38,636 bases of DNA from Wenzhouxiangella sp. (GCA_007694055.1 RECK01000179.1:1-38636), one strand, 5' to 3'; numbered from the stretch's first letter, positions 7,426 through 16,659 are shown. Numbers and translations are program-made. The notes: generated by a model not told the origin, from the letters alone.

Positions 7426-8700
7426 CTATCCGAATAGGCGCCAGCCCACCCAGATCACCGAGAACACGACCAGGAACCAGAATCCGGCCCACGCCAGCGC
7501 CCGCAGGGCGGGTCCAGGCTGATGCTCGACCGGGGTGTGCGGCCCGGTGATCAGTTTCAGGCTTAGCCAGGCCAGCAGCGGCGCGGCCAGGAAGGAGGCC
7601 GTGGTGGCGAAGTCGATCATGGTGGTAAAACGCTGGCCGAAGTAGTTGATGATGATCAGCGCGCCGACCGTGACCATCAGCAGGGCGCTGATATAGCGGG
7701 CGCGATGGAGGTTGCCGAGCTTGTCCTTTTCGTCGGCCACCCCGCCGATTTCGATCAGGGCGCGGATGACCCGCGGATAGGCATCGGTGACGGCCAGGGT
7801 GGTGGAAAACATGGTGGTCAGCGCCGCGACCGCGATCAGTGGCCGGGCCCATTCCCCCAGGCTGGCGGCGTACAGATCAACCAGGCTGGCAGAAAAGGCC
7901 ACGGCCGATGCCGGCAGAGGCTCGCCAGACCCATACATCAGCAAGGCACCAAGGACCAGAAACATCACGGCCAGCACGGTCGCACCGATGTAGCCGATGC
8001 GGAAGTCGATGACAGCATGTCGGACCGTGGGCGGCTGTCCGGCCTGGCGGGCCCGTTCCAGGGTCCAGAGCGAATGCCAGGCGGTGACTTCCAGCGGAAT
8101 CGGCATCCAGCCCAGCAGGGCCAGCACAAAGGCAAAGCCGGCTGCTGTCCAGAGCTGGTCGATATTGGCGACCGGACTCAGTCCGGCCCAGTCAGGGCCG
8201 GAGCCGAAGGCCAGGGCGACCGCCGCCACGGTGGACACCACCAGCGCACCCATGATGACCTTCATGAGCAGATCCAGGCCGCGGTAGTGGCCGATGGTCA
8301 ACACGGCGATACAGGCTACCAGCACGCCCAGCGACAGCAAAGTGACCGATACATCCAGCCCGAACACCAGCCCGGCCAGCCCGGCCGTGACCAGGGTGAC
8401 GCTGGCCTGGATGATGAAAGCGGTGCCCAGGGTCAGCAGGGCGAACAGGCCCAGGGCCCAGTCGCCCATGCGCTTGTAGCCGCGGATCATGCTCTCGCCG
8501 GTGGCGGCGGCATAGCGCGGACCGAATTCCAGGAATGGATACTTCAGGGCGCAGGCCAGGATCACCAGCGCGACCAGGGTCAGGCCGTACTCGGCCCCGG
8601 CGCGGGTCGACTGGACCAGGTGGGAAACGCCTACCGCGGCCCCGGCCATGAGCAGGCCCGGCCCGAGCGCGGCGCGCAGCGGATGTTTTTTTGCGTCCAT
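7426..8700 (-). CDS. Nramp-related transporter lacking canonical metal-site residues
   Basis: A 424-residue membrane protein with about 11 hydrophobic segments, convergent with the glycosyltransferase (12-bp gap). The N-terminal GPGLLMAG and RAGAEYG segments align with TM1 of Nramp/MntH. However, where Nramp has the metal-binding DPGN, this protein has GVSH (residues 24-27). In the TM6 region the usual MPH is replaced by WMPIPLE. The fold assignment follows from the TM1 flanks and the overall helix pattern. Nramp-related proteins without DPGN are known, but their substrates vary or are unknown, so Mn/Fe transport should not be assumed. Confidence 0.8.
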   Translation of the reverse strand: MDAKKHPLRAALGPGLLMAGAAVGVSHLVQSTRAGAEYGLTLVALVILACALKYPFLEFGPRYAAATGESMIRGYKRMGDWALGLFALLTLGTAFIIQASVTLVTAGLAGLVFGLDVSVTLLSLGVLVACIAVLTIGHYRGLDLLMKVIMGALVVSTVAAVALAFGSGPDWAGLSPVANIDQLWTAAGFAFVLALLGWMPIPLEVTAWHSLWTLERARQAGQPPTVRHAVIDFRIGYIGATVLAVMFLVLGALLMYGSGEPLPASAVAFSASLVDLYAASLGEWARPLIAVAALTTMFSTTLAVTDAYPRVIRALIEIGGVADEKDKLGNLHRARYISALLMVTVGALIIINYFGQRFTTMIDFATTASFLAAPLLAWLSLKLITGPHTPVEHQPGPALRALAWAGFWFLVVFSVIWVGWRLFG

Positions 8701-8905
8701 CAGACAACCCCGAATTCAGCCACTGTCCCGTGGCCTTGGCTTGCTGCCAAGCTTACACGACAATCAGCGAGCGAGCGGCAGTGCTGCGGCGTTCAACTGG
8801 GCAAGCGTCGCCTTGCCCGGGGCGTGGGCTCTGAACCAGACCGGCGAGCCACCGGAAAGTCCAGGCCCGACTTCGTCACCCGGCGCTTTCTTTTCAAGAC
8901 GATGC

Positions 8906-8935
8906 TTGCAAATCCCGAGAACTTGTTCATATCAT
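8906..8935 (+). promoter_or_regulatory. Candidate sigma70 promoter for the lipase/DUF1302 cluster
   Basis: In the 314-bp gap between divergent genes, TTGCAA (8906-8911, 4 of 6 to the -35 consensus) is followed after 18 bp by TATCAT (8930-8935, 5 of 6 to -10). It lies 80 bp before the lipase start. The rest of this gap holds only two short hairpins (8735-8751 and 8799-8818) and no supportable gene. Confidence 0.4.
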
Positions 8936-9014
8936 ACGAAAAGCGTTGGGTGCGGCCACGACCATACCCGACAGTATCCAAACCACAAAGCAAAAGCTTC
9001 GGGGAGAAAACACG

Positions 9015-11150
9015 ATGAAGGTACGCCTGTCCTTGGCCCTTGTACTGTCGCTGCTATGGCTGGTCGGCTGTGGCGGCAGTTCGAGCGTGGATCGCGCCAC
9101 GCCGCAAGAGCCCGCCACCAAGCCCGACGGTTCACCGCAAACCGCGCTGATGACCGCCCAGTTCGATCCGGCCGCCGGCGTGCTGCCGTTTCCCAACAAC
9201 CTGCTGTTGTCGGGGTCGACCGACCTGACTCTCAACCCACCGGTTGCCGATCCGACCAACTTCGGTGATCCGGCAGTGGCGCTCAGCACCCTGGATGGAT
9301 TCAGTACGACCGCCCCCTGGAGCTTCAGCTTTTCCGGCCCGGTCGATCCGAGCACGGTCATCCCGGGCAGCACGGTGCGGTTCTTCGAGGTTCAGTTCGT
9401 GTTCGGCACCATTGCGGTCCAGGGCATCAATCGTGAACTCGTCCCCGGGCAGGATTACATTGCCACCGTCGCTCCGTCCGATCCGACCGGACGCACGGTC
9501 GCCATCGTGCCGCTGCGTCCCTTGCAGGAAATGACCGGCTACATGGCGGTGGTAACCAACGGTATCCTGGATACCGCCGGCAACCCGTCCACGCCGGCCC
9601 AGACCTACTTCCTGGCCAAGCGCACCAGTCCGCTGGTGACCTCCGGCGGCATTTCCACCGAGCCGCTGCTGGACAACGCTTCGGCCGCTGCCCTGGAGCC
9701 AGTTCGCCAGCTGATCAGCGCGCAGGAAGCCGCGGCCACCTCGGTCGGCATCAACCGCGACGATATCGTGCTGTCGTTTACCGCCACCACCCAGTCGATC
9801 ACCCCGGTGCTCAGCGTGGTGCGTTCGGCGGCCCAGCCGACTTCGACCCAGATTGCCCAGGCCTGCCTGGCCCCGGGTGTCTGCCTTTCAACTGCTGACG
9901 TTTTGCCGCCGGGAGCGTCTCCCGGTATCGCCGACATCTACATCGGCGTCATGGAAGTGCCCTACTACCTGGGCGTGCCTTCCGCGGACAATCCGACTGC
10001 GCCGTTGACCGATTTCTGGCGCGCCGCGCCGGGTGCCTACATGCCGCCATTTGATGGACTGGGGCTCAATCCCAATTCAACCAATATCACCGTGGCCAAC
10101 CCGATGCCGGTCGAAACCGCGCGCTTGAATGTGCCGGTGATCATGACCGTGCCCAACGCCCTTTCCGGACACAGCCGTCCGGCTGCCGGTTGGCCGGTCG
10201 CGATTTTCCAGCATGGTATTACCGGTAATCGCAGCCAGATGCTGGCCCTGGCCGACACCATGGCCTCGATCGGTTTCGCGGTGGTTGCCATTGACCTGCC
10301 GCTGCATGGCATCGTTGACCAGACCAATCCGCTGTACCTGGGCAACACGCCGTTCGGGGCCATTCCGAATGCCTCCGAGCGCACCTTCGACCTGCAGCTG
10401 CAGGGCGGGGAGGGTCCTGATGACTCAGGTGCCTATTTCGTCAACCTGCAAAGCCTGCTGACTGCGCGTGACAACCTGCGTCAGGCCCAGGCTGACCTGT
10501 CGATCCTGGCCCTGAACATTCCGTTCATTGACCTGAATGGTGATGGTCTGGGCGACCTGGACGGCTCGGCAATCAACTTCGTCGGTATGTCCCTGGGTGC
10601 GATGTCCGGTGTGCCTTTCCTGGCAGTCGAGCCGACCGTCGGCAACGGCGTTCTGTCGGTGCCGGGTGGCGGCATTGCCAATCTGCTGGCCGGCTCCGAT
10701 ACCTTCGGTCCGGTGATCCGTGATGGATTGGCAGCAGGTGGGGTCGCGCCTTTCTCGCCAGACTACTTCCAGTTCCTGCTGATTGCCCAGACCGTGATTG
10801 ACTCGGCCGACCCGATCAACTGGGGCGCGCAGGCCGCTGCCACCAATACTGTTCTCATGCAGCAGGTCGCTGGTGACGCGGTGGTGCCGAACGCGGTGGC
10901 TGGTGCGCCACTGTCGGGTACCGAACCGCTGATCCGGATCATGGGCCTGGATGCCATCACCGAAACCACGGTGGATCCGATGGGTATACGTGGTGCGGTT
11001 CGCATGATTGTTGGTGATCATGGCTCACTGCTCAGCCCGGCTGCCTCCCCGGCGGCAACCGCCGAGATGCAGGGCCAGGCGGCCAGCATGGTGTCCAGCG
11101 GCGGTGGTGCCGTCGTGATCGGCGACACCTCATTGATCCAGACCGACTGA
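9015..11150 (+). CDS. VolA/Pla-1/cef-type surface lipase lipoprotein
   Basis: A 711-residue protein. I place the start at ATG 9015 because it is preceded by GGGGAGAA at good spacing and begins a textbook lipoprotein signal (LWLVGC, Cys19, followed by Gly). The frame is open further upstream but without these features. Residues about 50-300 match the bacterial virulence-factor lipase N-terminal domain (LPFPNNLLL, PWSFSFSGPVDPSTV). The second half is an alpha/beta-hydrolase with nucleophile elbow GMSLG, catalytic Ser526, and a late GDHGSL that probably supplies the His. In Vibrio cholerae the related VolA is a surface lysophospholipase that works with the fatty-acid porin FadL. Here the gene is followed 16 bp later by a DUF1302 outer-membrane protein, which suggests a similar pairing. 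Confidence 0.87.
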   Translation: MKVRLSLALVLSLLWLVGCGGSSSVDRATPQEPATKPDGSPQTALMTAQFDPAAGVLPFPNNLLLSGSTDLTLNPPVADPTNFGDPAVALSTLDGFSTTAPWSFSFSGPVDPSTVIPGSTVRFFEVQFVFGTIAVQGINRELVPGQDYIATVAPSDPTGRTVAIVPLRPLQEMTGYMAVVTNGILDTAGNPSTPAQTYFLAKRTSPLVTSGGISTEPLLDNASAAALEPVRQLISAQEAAATSVGINRDDIVLSFTATTQSITPVLSVVRSAAQPTSTQIAQACLAPGVCLSTADVLPPGASPGIADIYIGVMEVPYYLGVPSADNPTAPLTDFWRAAPGAYMPPFDGLGLNPNSTNITVANPMPVETARLNVPVIMTVPNALSGHSRPAAGWPVAIFQHGITGNRSQMLALADTMASIGFAVVAIDLPLHGIVDQTNPLYLGNTPFGAIPNASERTFDLQLQGGEGPDDSGAYFVNLQSLLTARDNLRQAQADLSILALNIPFIDLNGDGLGDLDGSAINFVGMSLGAMSGVPFLAVEPTVGNGVLSVPGGGIANLLAGSDTFGPVIRDGLAAGGVAPFSPDYFQFLLIAQTVIDSADPINWGAQAAATNTVLMQQVAGDAVVPNAVAGAPLSGTEPLIRIMGLDAITETTVDPMGIRGAVRMIVGDHGSLLSPAASPAATAEMQGQAASMVSSGGGAVVIGDTSLIQTD

Positions 11151-11166
11151 CAGGGAGAACAAGACA

Positions 11167-13071
11167 ATGACACGGAACAAGATTCTCAATCGCGGCAAGG
11201 CCCGTACCGTGCGCCCCTGCCTGCTGGCTTGCGCCATCGGACTGGCACTGACCGCCAACCAGGCCCAGGCGCTGAATATCAGCCGGGGCGATCTCAACAT
11301 CAACATCGACACCACGGTGTCCTATGGCATCGGCTTCCGCGCCCAGGGGCGGGATGATGACTTGATTGCCAAGTCCCATTTCGATCCCACGATCGGCGGA
11401 CAGTCGTTGCAGAACCAGATCAACGCCCGTGGCCGATTCTCGGCCAATTCGGATGATGGCAACCTGAACTTCGACAAGTGGGATCCGATTTTCAACGTTG
11501 CGCGCATCACCTCCGAAATGGATCTGAATTACGGCCGCTACGGCGCTTTTGTCCGCGGCAACTTCTTCCATGACTTCACCCTGAACAACATGGATGAACT
11601 CTCGGACGATGCCAAGGACCAGGTGGGTCAGCGAGCGCGCTTGCTTGACGCCTTCGTTTATGGCGATTTCGATGTGGGCGAGCGGGTTCTGTCCCTGCGC
11701 CTGGGGCGCCAGGTGATCAGCTGGGGTGAAAGTACCTTCCTGGCCGGTGGTATCAACACCATCAACCCGGTGGATATCACCGCCCTGCGCACTGCCGGAT
11801 CCGAGTTGCGTGATGCCTTCCTGCCCCTGAACATGCTCTGGGGTAGCGTCGATCTGACCCGAAACCTGTCCATGGAGGCCGTGGCCCTGTTCGAGTGGGA
11901 TGCGGTAGAAGCCGAGCCGTCCGGTACCTTCTTCGCAACCAACGACTTCGCGACTGCCGGCGGCCGCTACGCCATGCTGAACTTTGGCCTGGTACCGCAA
12001 CCGGTCCGCAATACCGATCTGTACGATGAGGTCTGCATCAACGGCAACTTTGGTGCCTCGGATGCCACCATCGTCGGTGGTGCGCCGTTGCCGCCGCAGC
12101 TGGTTGCCCTGGGATGTACCGCGGCATTCCCGAGGGCCCGCGACAACGAAGCCCGCAACGGTGGACAATGGGGTGTGGCTTTCCGCTACTTTGCCCCGGC
12201 CCTGAACGACACCGAGTTCGGCCTGTTCTACCTGCGCTACCACAGCCGGCTACCAGTACTGTCAGGCCAGGCCGTGACCAGCCCGGATGTCACCACTGGG
12301 CGTGTGATCGTCGAGTACCCGGAAGATATCAATCTCTGGGGCTTGAGCTTCAACACCAATTTTGGCGGCTGGTCGATTGGCGGTGAAGTCAGCTACCGTG
12401 ACAACGTGCCGGTACAGATCGACGATGTCGAACTGCTGTTCGCCGGCCTGTCCCCGCTTAATGCCGTGCTGCCGGCCGAGTACGAGCGCTTCCGCAGCCA
12501 GCTGGGCGAATTTGGTCCGGGCGAGTACATTCCGGGCTACGAGCGGCGTGAAGTATCGCAGGCCCAGGTCACTTTCACCAACCTTGTCGGGCCGAACAAC
12601 TGGGTCGGTGCTGACCAGGTCGCCCTGGTCGGCGAAATTGGCGCCACCCATTTCTGGGATCTGCCGAGTCGCGATGAGCTTCGCTTCGAAGGACCGGGTA
12701 CCGACACGGGTGGTGGCCCGGATCGCTTCTCCGGCGGTACCTCGCGCAACCCGATCCGCACAGAGGACGGTTTTGCGACCGCCTTCAGCTGGGGTTATCG
12801 CCTGGTCGTCGCGCCGACCTACAACGCCGTGTTCGGAACGCCCTGGAACATGACGCCACGGCTGGCATTCAATCACGATGTTCAGGGCGTTACGCCTGGA
12901 CCAGGTGGTAACTTCATCAAGGGCCGCAAGCAGTTGACCGCCGGTGTGTCTTTTGATTACCAGGCTCGTTGGCGAGTGGATTTGGCATACACCAGCTTCT
13001 TCGGTGCAGGAATCAACAACCTGCTTGGTGATCGTGACTTCGTGTCCGGCGCGGTCAGCTACTCGTTCTAA
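11167..13071 (+). CDS. DUF1302 family outer-membrane beta-barrel protein
   Basis: A 634-residue protein with Shine-Dalgarno AGGGAG before ATG. The long signal peptide has a positive N-region, a hydrophobic core at about 18-30 and a likely cleavage after AQA at residue 35. The mature protein starts with NISRGDLNINIDTTVSYGIGFR, split here as NISRGDLNIN and IDTTVSYGIGFR, and continues as alternating amphipathic strands. It ends in aromatic VSYSF, the classic signal of outer-membrane barrels. DUF1302 proteins regularly neighbour DUF1329 proteins. They have been linked by genomic context to hydrophobic substrates, but no general function is established. Lying between a lipase and DUF1329 carriers, it is most simply a channel or receptor for the lipase product or a related lipid. 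Confidence 0.87.
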   Translation: MTRNKILNRGKARTVRPCLLACAIGLALTANQAQALNISRGDLNINIDTTVSYGIGFRAQGRDDDLIAKSHFDPTIGGQSLQNQINARGRFSANSDDGNLNFDKWDPIFNVARITSEMDLNYGRYGAFVRGNFFHDFTLNNMDELSDDAKDQVGQRARLLDAFVYGDFDVGERVLSLRLGRQVISWGESTFLAGGINTINPVDITALRTAGSELRDAFLPLNMLWGSVDLTRNLSMEAVALFEWDAVEAEPSGTFFATNDFATAGGRYAMLNFGLVPQPVRNTDLYDEVCINGNFGASDATIVGGAPLPPQLVALGCTAAFPRARDNEARNGGQWGVAFRYFAPALNDTEFGLFYLRYHSRLPVLSGQAVTSPDVTTGRVIVEYPEDINLWGLSFNTNFGGWSIGGEVSYRDNVPVQIDDVELLFAGLSPLNAVLPAEYERFRSQLGEFGPGEYIPGYERREVSQAQVTFTNLVGPNNWVGADQVALVGEIGATHFWDLPSRDELRFEGPGTDTGGGPDRFSGGTSRNPIRTEDGFATAFSWGYRLVVAPTYNAVFGTPWNMTPRLAFNHDVQGVTPGPGGNFIKGRKQLTAGVSFDYQARWRVDLAYTSFFGAGINNLLGDRDFVSGAVSYSF

Positions 13072-13088
13072 GAGGGGAGATATCGACC

Positions 13089-15029
13089 ATGAAAAAATCC
13101 AACATATGGAAGCTGGCCGCCTGCCTTGCGCTGATTGTGCCGTTTATCGTGACGGGCTGCGCTCCGACTCAGGTTGCAGACGAACCCGAAGAGGCGCAGG
13201 AGCAGCCGGCCATGGCCGACCGCTTCGAAGCAGCTGAAGCCGAACGTCAGGCCCAGGAAGAGCAGGCCCGCCGTGAGGCAGAAGCCGAGCAGCGCCGTCT
13301 TGCCCAGGAACGTGCCGAGGCCGAACGGCGTGTGGCCGAAGAGCGGGCGGCGGCAGAAGCCGAGGCTGAGCGGCGTGCGGCCGAAGCGGCTGAAGCGCGC
13401 CGTCTGGCCGAGGCTGAGGCAGCCGAAGCCAGGGCAGCGGCAGAAGCCGAGGCCCGGCGTATGGCCGAGGCAAGCGGAGCAGAGCAAGCTGAAGCGGAGC
13501 GCAGGGCAGCGGCCCAGCGCGAGCAGGCGGAAGCCGAACGCCGAGCGGCCGAAGAAGAAGCTCGCCGGTTGGCGGCTGAAGAGCGTCGTGCTGCCGAAGA
13601 GGCTGCCCGACTGGCTGCCGAACAGGCCGAAGCCGAGCGTCGCGCTGCCGAAGAGGCTGCTCGTGCTACCGCTGCCGCGCCGGCCACCCCGGCTGCTGAA
13701 GTTGCCGCTGAAGCCGCTGATTTCATCATCCCGCGTACGCCGGAAAATATTGCCAGGCTGGGTAACGACCTGACGCCGATGGGCTCGATCCGCGCCGGCA
13801 GTGCCGATGGTCGGATTCCGGCCTGGACCGGTGGCCTGACTCGCAATGATTGGCCTGCAGGGTTCCAGCCGGGCGATCGTCATCTCGATCCTTTTGCCGA
13901 CGACGAGCCCCTGTATGTCATCACCGGGCAGAACTTTCGCGAGTACGCTGATCGGTTATCTGCCGGCCAGATTGCGACTTTCGAGCGTTACCCAGAGACC
14001 TACCAGATGCGGGTCTATCCCACTCGCCGCAGCGCTTCATTTCCGCAGCGCATCTACGACATGACCATCCGGAATGCCAGCACCGGTCGCCTGATTGGTG
14101 GTGGTGAAGGTGTGGCCGATGTGGCCGAGGCGTTCCCGTTCCCGCTGCCTCAAAATGCCTACGAGTTGATGTGGAACCACAAGCTCAAGTACAAGGGTAC
14201 CGGTGGTGTGCGTTACAGCAACCAGGCCGCTCCGACTGCGCGTGGTTCGTTCCAGCTGGTCCGACTGCGTGAAGAACTGCTGGGTTTGTACTACATTGAA
14301 GGCAGCACGATTGAAGACACCAACAACATCCTGCTGTATTTTTTCCAGGAAGTAGAGTCGCCGGCTCGTCTGGCCGGCAACATCCTGCTGGTGCATGAGT
14401 CACTCAACCAGATCGAAACGCCGCGCCAGGCCTGGATCTACAATCCTGGCCAGCGCCGGGTGCGCCGGGCGCCGAACGTAGCCTATGACAACCCGGGCAC
14501 GGCCTCGGACGGTCTGCGCACCAACGACATGACCGACATGTTCAACGGCGCCATGGATCGCTTTACCTGGGAGATCGTGGACAAGCGCGAAATGTATATT
14601 CCCTACAATTCGTATCGCATCCACAGCGGCGACGTGGCGGTAGAGGATATCGTTCAGCCCGGCCACCTCAACCCCGAGCTGACCCGCTACCAGCTGCACC
14701 GGGTCTGGGTGGTGGATGCGCACCTGCGTCCCGAGTTCCGCCACATCAACCCGCGCCGGACCTTTTACTTCGATGAAGACACTTACCAGATTGCCCTGAT
14801 CGACCATTACGATGGCCGGGGCGAGCTGTGGAGAGCGTCAGAAGCGCACACGATCAACTACTATGAAGTGCCCACGTACTGGTCAACGATCGAAGTCCAC
14901 ATGGATCTCCAGTCAGGTCGCTACATAACCAATGGTCTGGATAACCAGGATCCGGTCAATACCTTTAACGTTCCGCTGAGCCCGAGTGCCTACACACCCC
15001 AGGCTCTGCGTACGCGCGGCCGCCGTTGA
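13089..15029 (+). CDS. DUF1329 lipoprotein with long TolA-like Ala/Glu/Arg helix
   Basis: A 646-residue protein with a strong Shine-Dalgarno (GAGGGGAG) and a lipoprotein signal ending VTGC (Cys24). Ala at +2 does not match the Asp inner-membrane retention signal, so outer-membrane anchoring is likely. Residues about 45-194 are almost only Ala, Glu, Arg and Gln in a continuous heptad-like pattern. This is a single long alpha helix or coiled coil like TolA domain II; 150 residues would extend about 22 nm. A Pro/Ala hinge (195-205) leads into a complete DUF1329 domain (about 210-646) starting DFIIPRTPENIARLG. DUF1329 is thought to share the LolA/LolB-like lipid-carrier fold. The next gene is a close paralogue without the helix. 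The helix could place the carrier domain far from its membrane anchor; this is inference. Confidence 0.9.
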   Translation: MKKSNIWKLAACLALIVPFIVTGCAPTQVADEPEEAQEQPAMADRFEAAEAERQAQEEQARREAEAEQRRLAQERAEAERRVAEERAAAEAEAERRAAEAAEARRLAEAEAAEARAAAEAEARRMAEASGAEQAEAERRAAAQREQAEAERRAAEEEARRLAAEERRAAEEAARLAAEQAEAERRAAEEAARATAAAPATPAAEVAAEAADFIIPRTPENIARLGNDLTPMGSIRAGSADGRIPAWTGGLTRNDWPAGFQPGDRHLDPFADDEPLYVITGQNFREYADRLSAGQIATFERYPETYQMRVYPTRRSASFPQRIYDMTIRNASTGRLIGGGEGVADVAEAFPFPLPQNAYELMWNHKLKYKGTGGVRYSNQAAPTARGSFQLVRLREELLGLYYIEGSTIEDTNNILLYFFQEVESPARLAGNILLVHESLNQIETPRQAWIYNPGQRRVRRAPNVAYDNPGTASDGLRTNDMTDMFNGAMDRFTWEIVDKREMYIPYNSYRIHSGDVAVEDIVQPGHLNPELTRYQLHRVWVVDAHLRPEFRHINPRRTFYFDEDTYQIALIDHYDGRGELWRASEAHTINYYEVPTYWSTIEVHMDLQSGRYITNGLDNQDPVNTFNVPLSPSAYTPQALRTRGRR

Positions 15030-15051
15030 GCGAGCCTTTTGTCAATGAGCG

Positions 15052-15084
15052 AAGCCGGCCGGTCAACCGGCCGGCTTTTCTCTT
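15052..15084 (+). terminator. Rho-independent terminator between the two DUF1329 genes
   Basis: A perfect 11-bp stem (15052-15062 with 15067-15077, AAGCCGGCCGG), a TCAA tetraloop and a downstream TTCTCTTT tract, 23 bp after the first DUF1329 stop. It should end or attenuate transcription from the lipase/DUF1302 side, so the second DUF1329 gene probably depends on readthrough or its own promoter. Confidence 0.85.
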
Positions 15085-15134
15085 TCGTCAATACAATAAT
15101 CGATCATTTGGCTACATAGCCGGGGTAGGAATCA

Positions 15135-16586
15135 ATGCAAGTGACTAACAGGAAATATCACGCTGGTTTGGCCGCCAGCCTTGTCCTCGGGACTGGCCTG
15201 GTTGCCGGCTCCATCGCGTTGACATTGGCGCCGATGGCAGAGGCGAACGACAGCGCGCCGGGGCCGCAGCAGGCAGATTTCATCCTGCCGCGCACCGAGG
15301 AAAATATTGCCCGCCTGGGCCAGGATCTCACCCCAATGGGTTCTCTGCGCGCTGGTAATGCGGACGGGACCATCCCGGAATGGACCGGGGGGATTACCCG
15401 GGATATGTGGCCGGCCGGCTACCAGCCCGGTGACCGTCACCCGGATCCCTTTGCTGACGATGAACCCCGTTTTGTCATTACTGCCGACAACTTCCGTGAA
15501 CATGCTGACCGTTTGACGGCCGGTCACAAGGCAGCTTTCGAGCGTTACCCCGAAACCTACCGCATGCGTGTTTTCCCGACTCGGCGCAGCGCGGCGTTTT
15601 CCGAGCGCATTTATGAAATGACCAAGCGCAATGCCTCGACCGGCAGACTGGTGGCGGGCGGCGAAGGCGTGGCTGATGTGGCAGAAGGCTTTCCCTTCCC
15701 GATCCCCCAGAATGCCTACGAGCTGGTCTGGAACCACAAGATGAAATACAAGGGTACCGGCGGTATCCGCTACTGGAACCAGGCCGTTCCAACGGCACGC
15801 GGCAGCTACCAGCTGATCCGTTTGCGGGAAGAGTTCCTGGGCCTCTATTACATCGAAGGCAACACGATTGAGGATACCAACAATATCCTGCTGTACTTCT
15901 TCCAGGAAGTTGAATCGCCGGCTCGTCTGGCCGGAAATATCCTTCTGGTCCACGAGTCGCTGAACCAGATCGCGCAGCCCCGCCAGGCCTGGATCTACAA
16001 CCCCGGTCAGCGTCGTGTGCGACGGGCACCGAACGTGGCCTATGACAATCCGGGCACGGCTTCCGACGGTTTGCGCACCAATGACATGACCGACATGTTC
16101 AACGGCGCGATGGATCGCTTTGATTGGGAAATCGTCGGTTTGAAGGAAATGTTCATTCCGTACAACTCCTACCAGGCCCATAGCGGGGATATCACTGACG
16201 ATGACCTGATCAAGCCCGGCCACATGAACCCGGACCACCTGCGCTATGAGCTGCATCGGGTGTGGGTTGTCGAGGCCACGCTCCGTGATGGAACGCGTCA
16301 TATCAATCCGCGCCGAACGATGTACATCGAAGCCGACAGCTACCAGATTGCCGTTATCGATCACTATGATCAGCGTGGCGACCTGTGGCGCCTGTCGGAG
16401 GCTCACACGATCAATTTCTACAATATTCCGACGCTTTGGGCGACACTAGAGTCCAGCCTGGATCTTCAGTCCGGTCGCTATATCGTCAATGGTCTCGATA
16501 ACCAGGATCCTGTCGCGACATTCGAGGACACCTTGAGCCCATCAAACTATACGCCTCAGGCGCTGCGTACTCGGGGCCGTCGCTAA
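15135..16586 (+). CDS. DUF1329 family protein (short paralogue)
   Basis: A 483-residue exported protein. A GGGGTAGGA Shine-Dalgarno precedes the ATG. The signal peptide covers about residues 1-38 (hydrophobic 11-33, cleavage near AEA-N) and there is no lipobox, so it is a soluble periplasmic protein. The DUF1329 domain starts at about residue 48 (DFILPRTEENIARLG). It is largely identical to that of the preceding gene across its whole length, including the last 11 residues TPQALRTRGRR. The pair is therefore a tandem duplication whose first copy has a helix and lipid anchor and whose second is free. If the LolA/LolB-like fold applies, this copy could shuttle lipid through the periplasm between the RND permease and the outer membrane. 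Confidence 0.9.
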   Translation: MQVTNRKYHAGLAASLVLGTGLVAGSIALTLAPMAEANDSAPGPQQADFILPRTEENIARLGQDLTPMGSLRAGNADGTIPEWTGGITRDMWPAGYQPGDRHPDPFADDEPRFVITADNFREHADRLTAGHKAAFERYPETYRMRVFPTRRSAAFSERIYEMTKRNASTGRLVAGGEGVADVAEGFPFPIPQNAYELVWNHKMKYKGTGGIRYWNQAVPTARGSYQLIRLREEFLGLYYIEGNTIEDTNNILLYFFQEVESPARLAGNILLVHESLNQIAQPRQAWIYNPGQRRVRRAPNVAYDNPGTASDGLRTNDMTDMFNGAMDRFDWEIVGLKEMFIPYNSYQAHSGDITDDDLIKPGHMNPDHLRYELHRVWVVEATLRDGTRHINPRRTMYIEADSYQIAVIDHYDQRGDLWRLSEAHTINFYNIPTLWATLESSLDLQSGRYIVNGLDNQDPVATFEDTLSPSNYTPQALRTRGRR

Positions 16587-16597
16587 AAGCCGCGGTA

Positions 16598-16624
16598 CTG
16601 AAGGCGGTGTCGAGCCGCCTTCAG
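16598..16624 (+). terminator. Strong hairpin after the second DUF1329 gene, no T-tract
   Basis: A perfect 10-bp stem, CTGAAGGCGG (16598-16607) with CCGCCTTCAG (16615-16624), and a 7-nt loop. It is followed by TCCGACCATAAC rather than a T run, so it may be an mRNA-stabilising or attenuating hairpin rather than a true intrinsic terminator. It lies 11 bp after the stop and 35 bp before the next start. Confidence 0.5.
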
Positions 16625-16659
16625 TCCGACCATAACAATCATTTCTAAGGAGGTAGGGC

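Noticed and set aside
7419..7432. Perfect 14-bp palindrome CGGATAGCTATCCG over the stop codon of the Nramp-related gene
   Set aside because: As a hairpin it has only a 5-bp stem with a 4-base loop and no T-tract, so neither a terminator nor an operator is supported.
8946..9014. Upstream extension of the lipase reading frame
   Set aside because: It would place 23 residues before the lipoprotein signal, whereas ATG 9015 has a good ribosome site and a clean signal peptide.
12944..13237. Short plus-strand open frame across the DUF1302/DUF1329 junction
   Set aside because: It overlaps two well-supported genes in another frame and has no ribosome site or recognisable content.
13200..13700. GC-rich repetitive DNA in the first DUF1329 gene as a possible non-coding repeat or misassembly
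   Set aside because: The repeats are irregular at the DNA level and keep one frame of Ala/Glu/Arg codons, as expected for a real helical domain.
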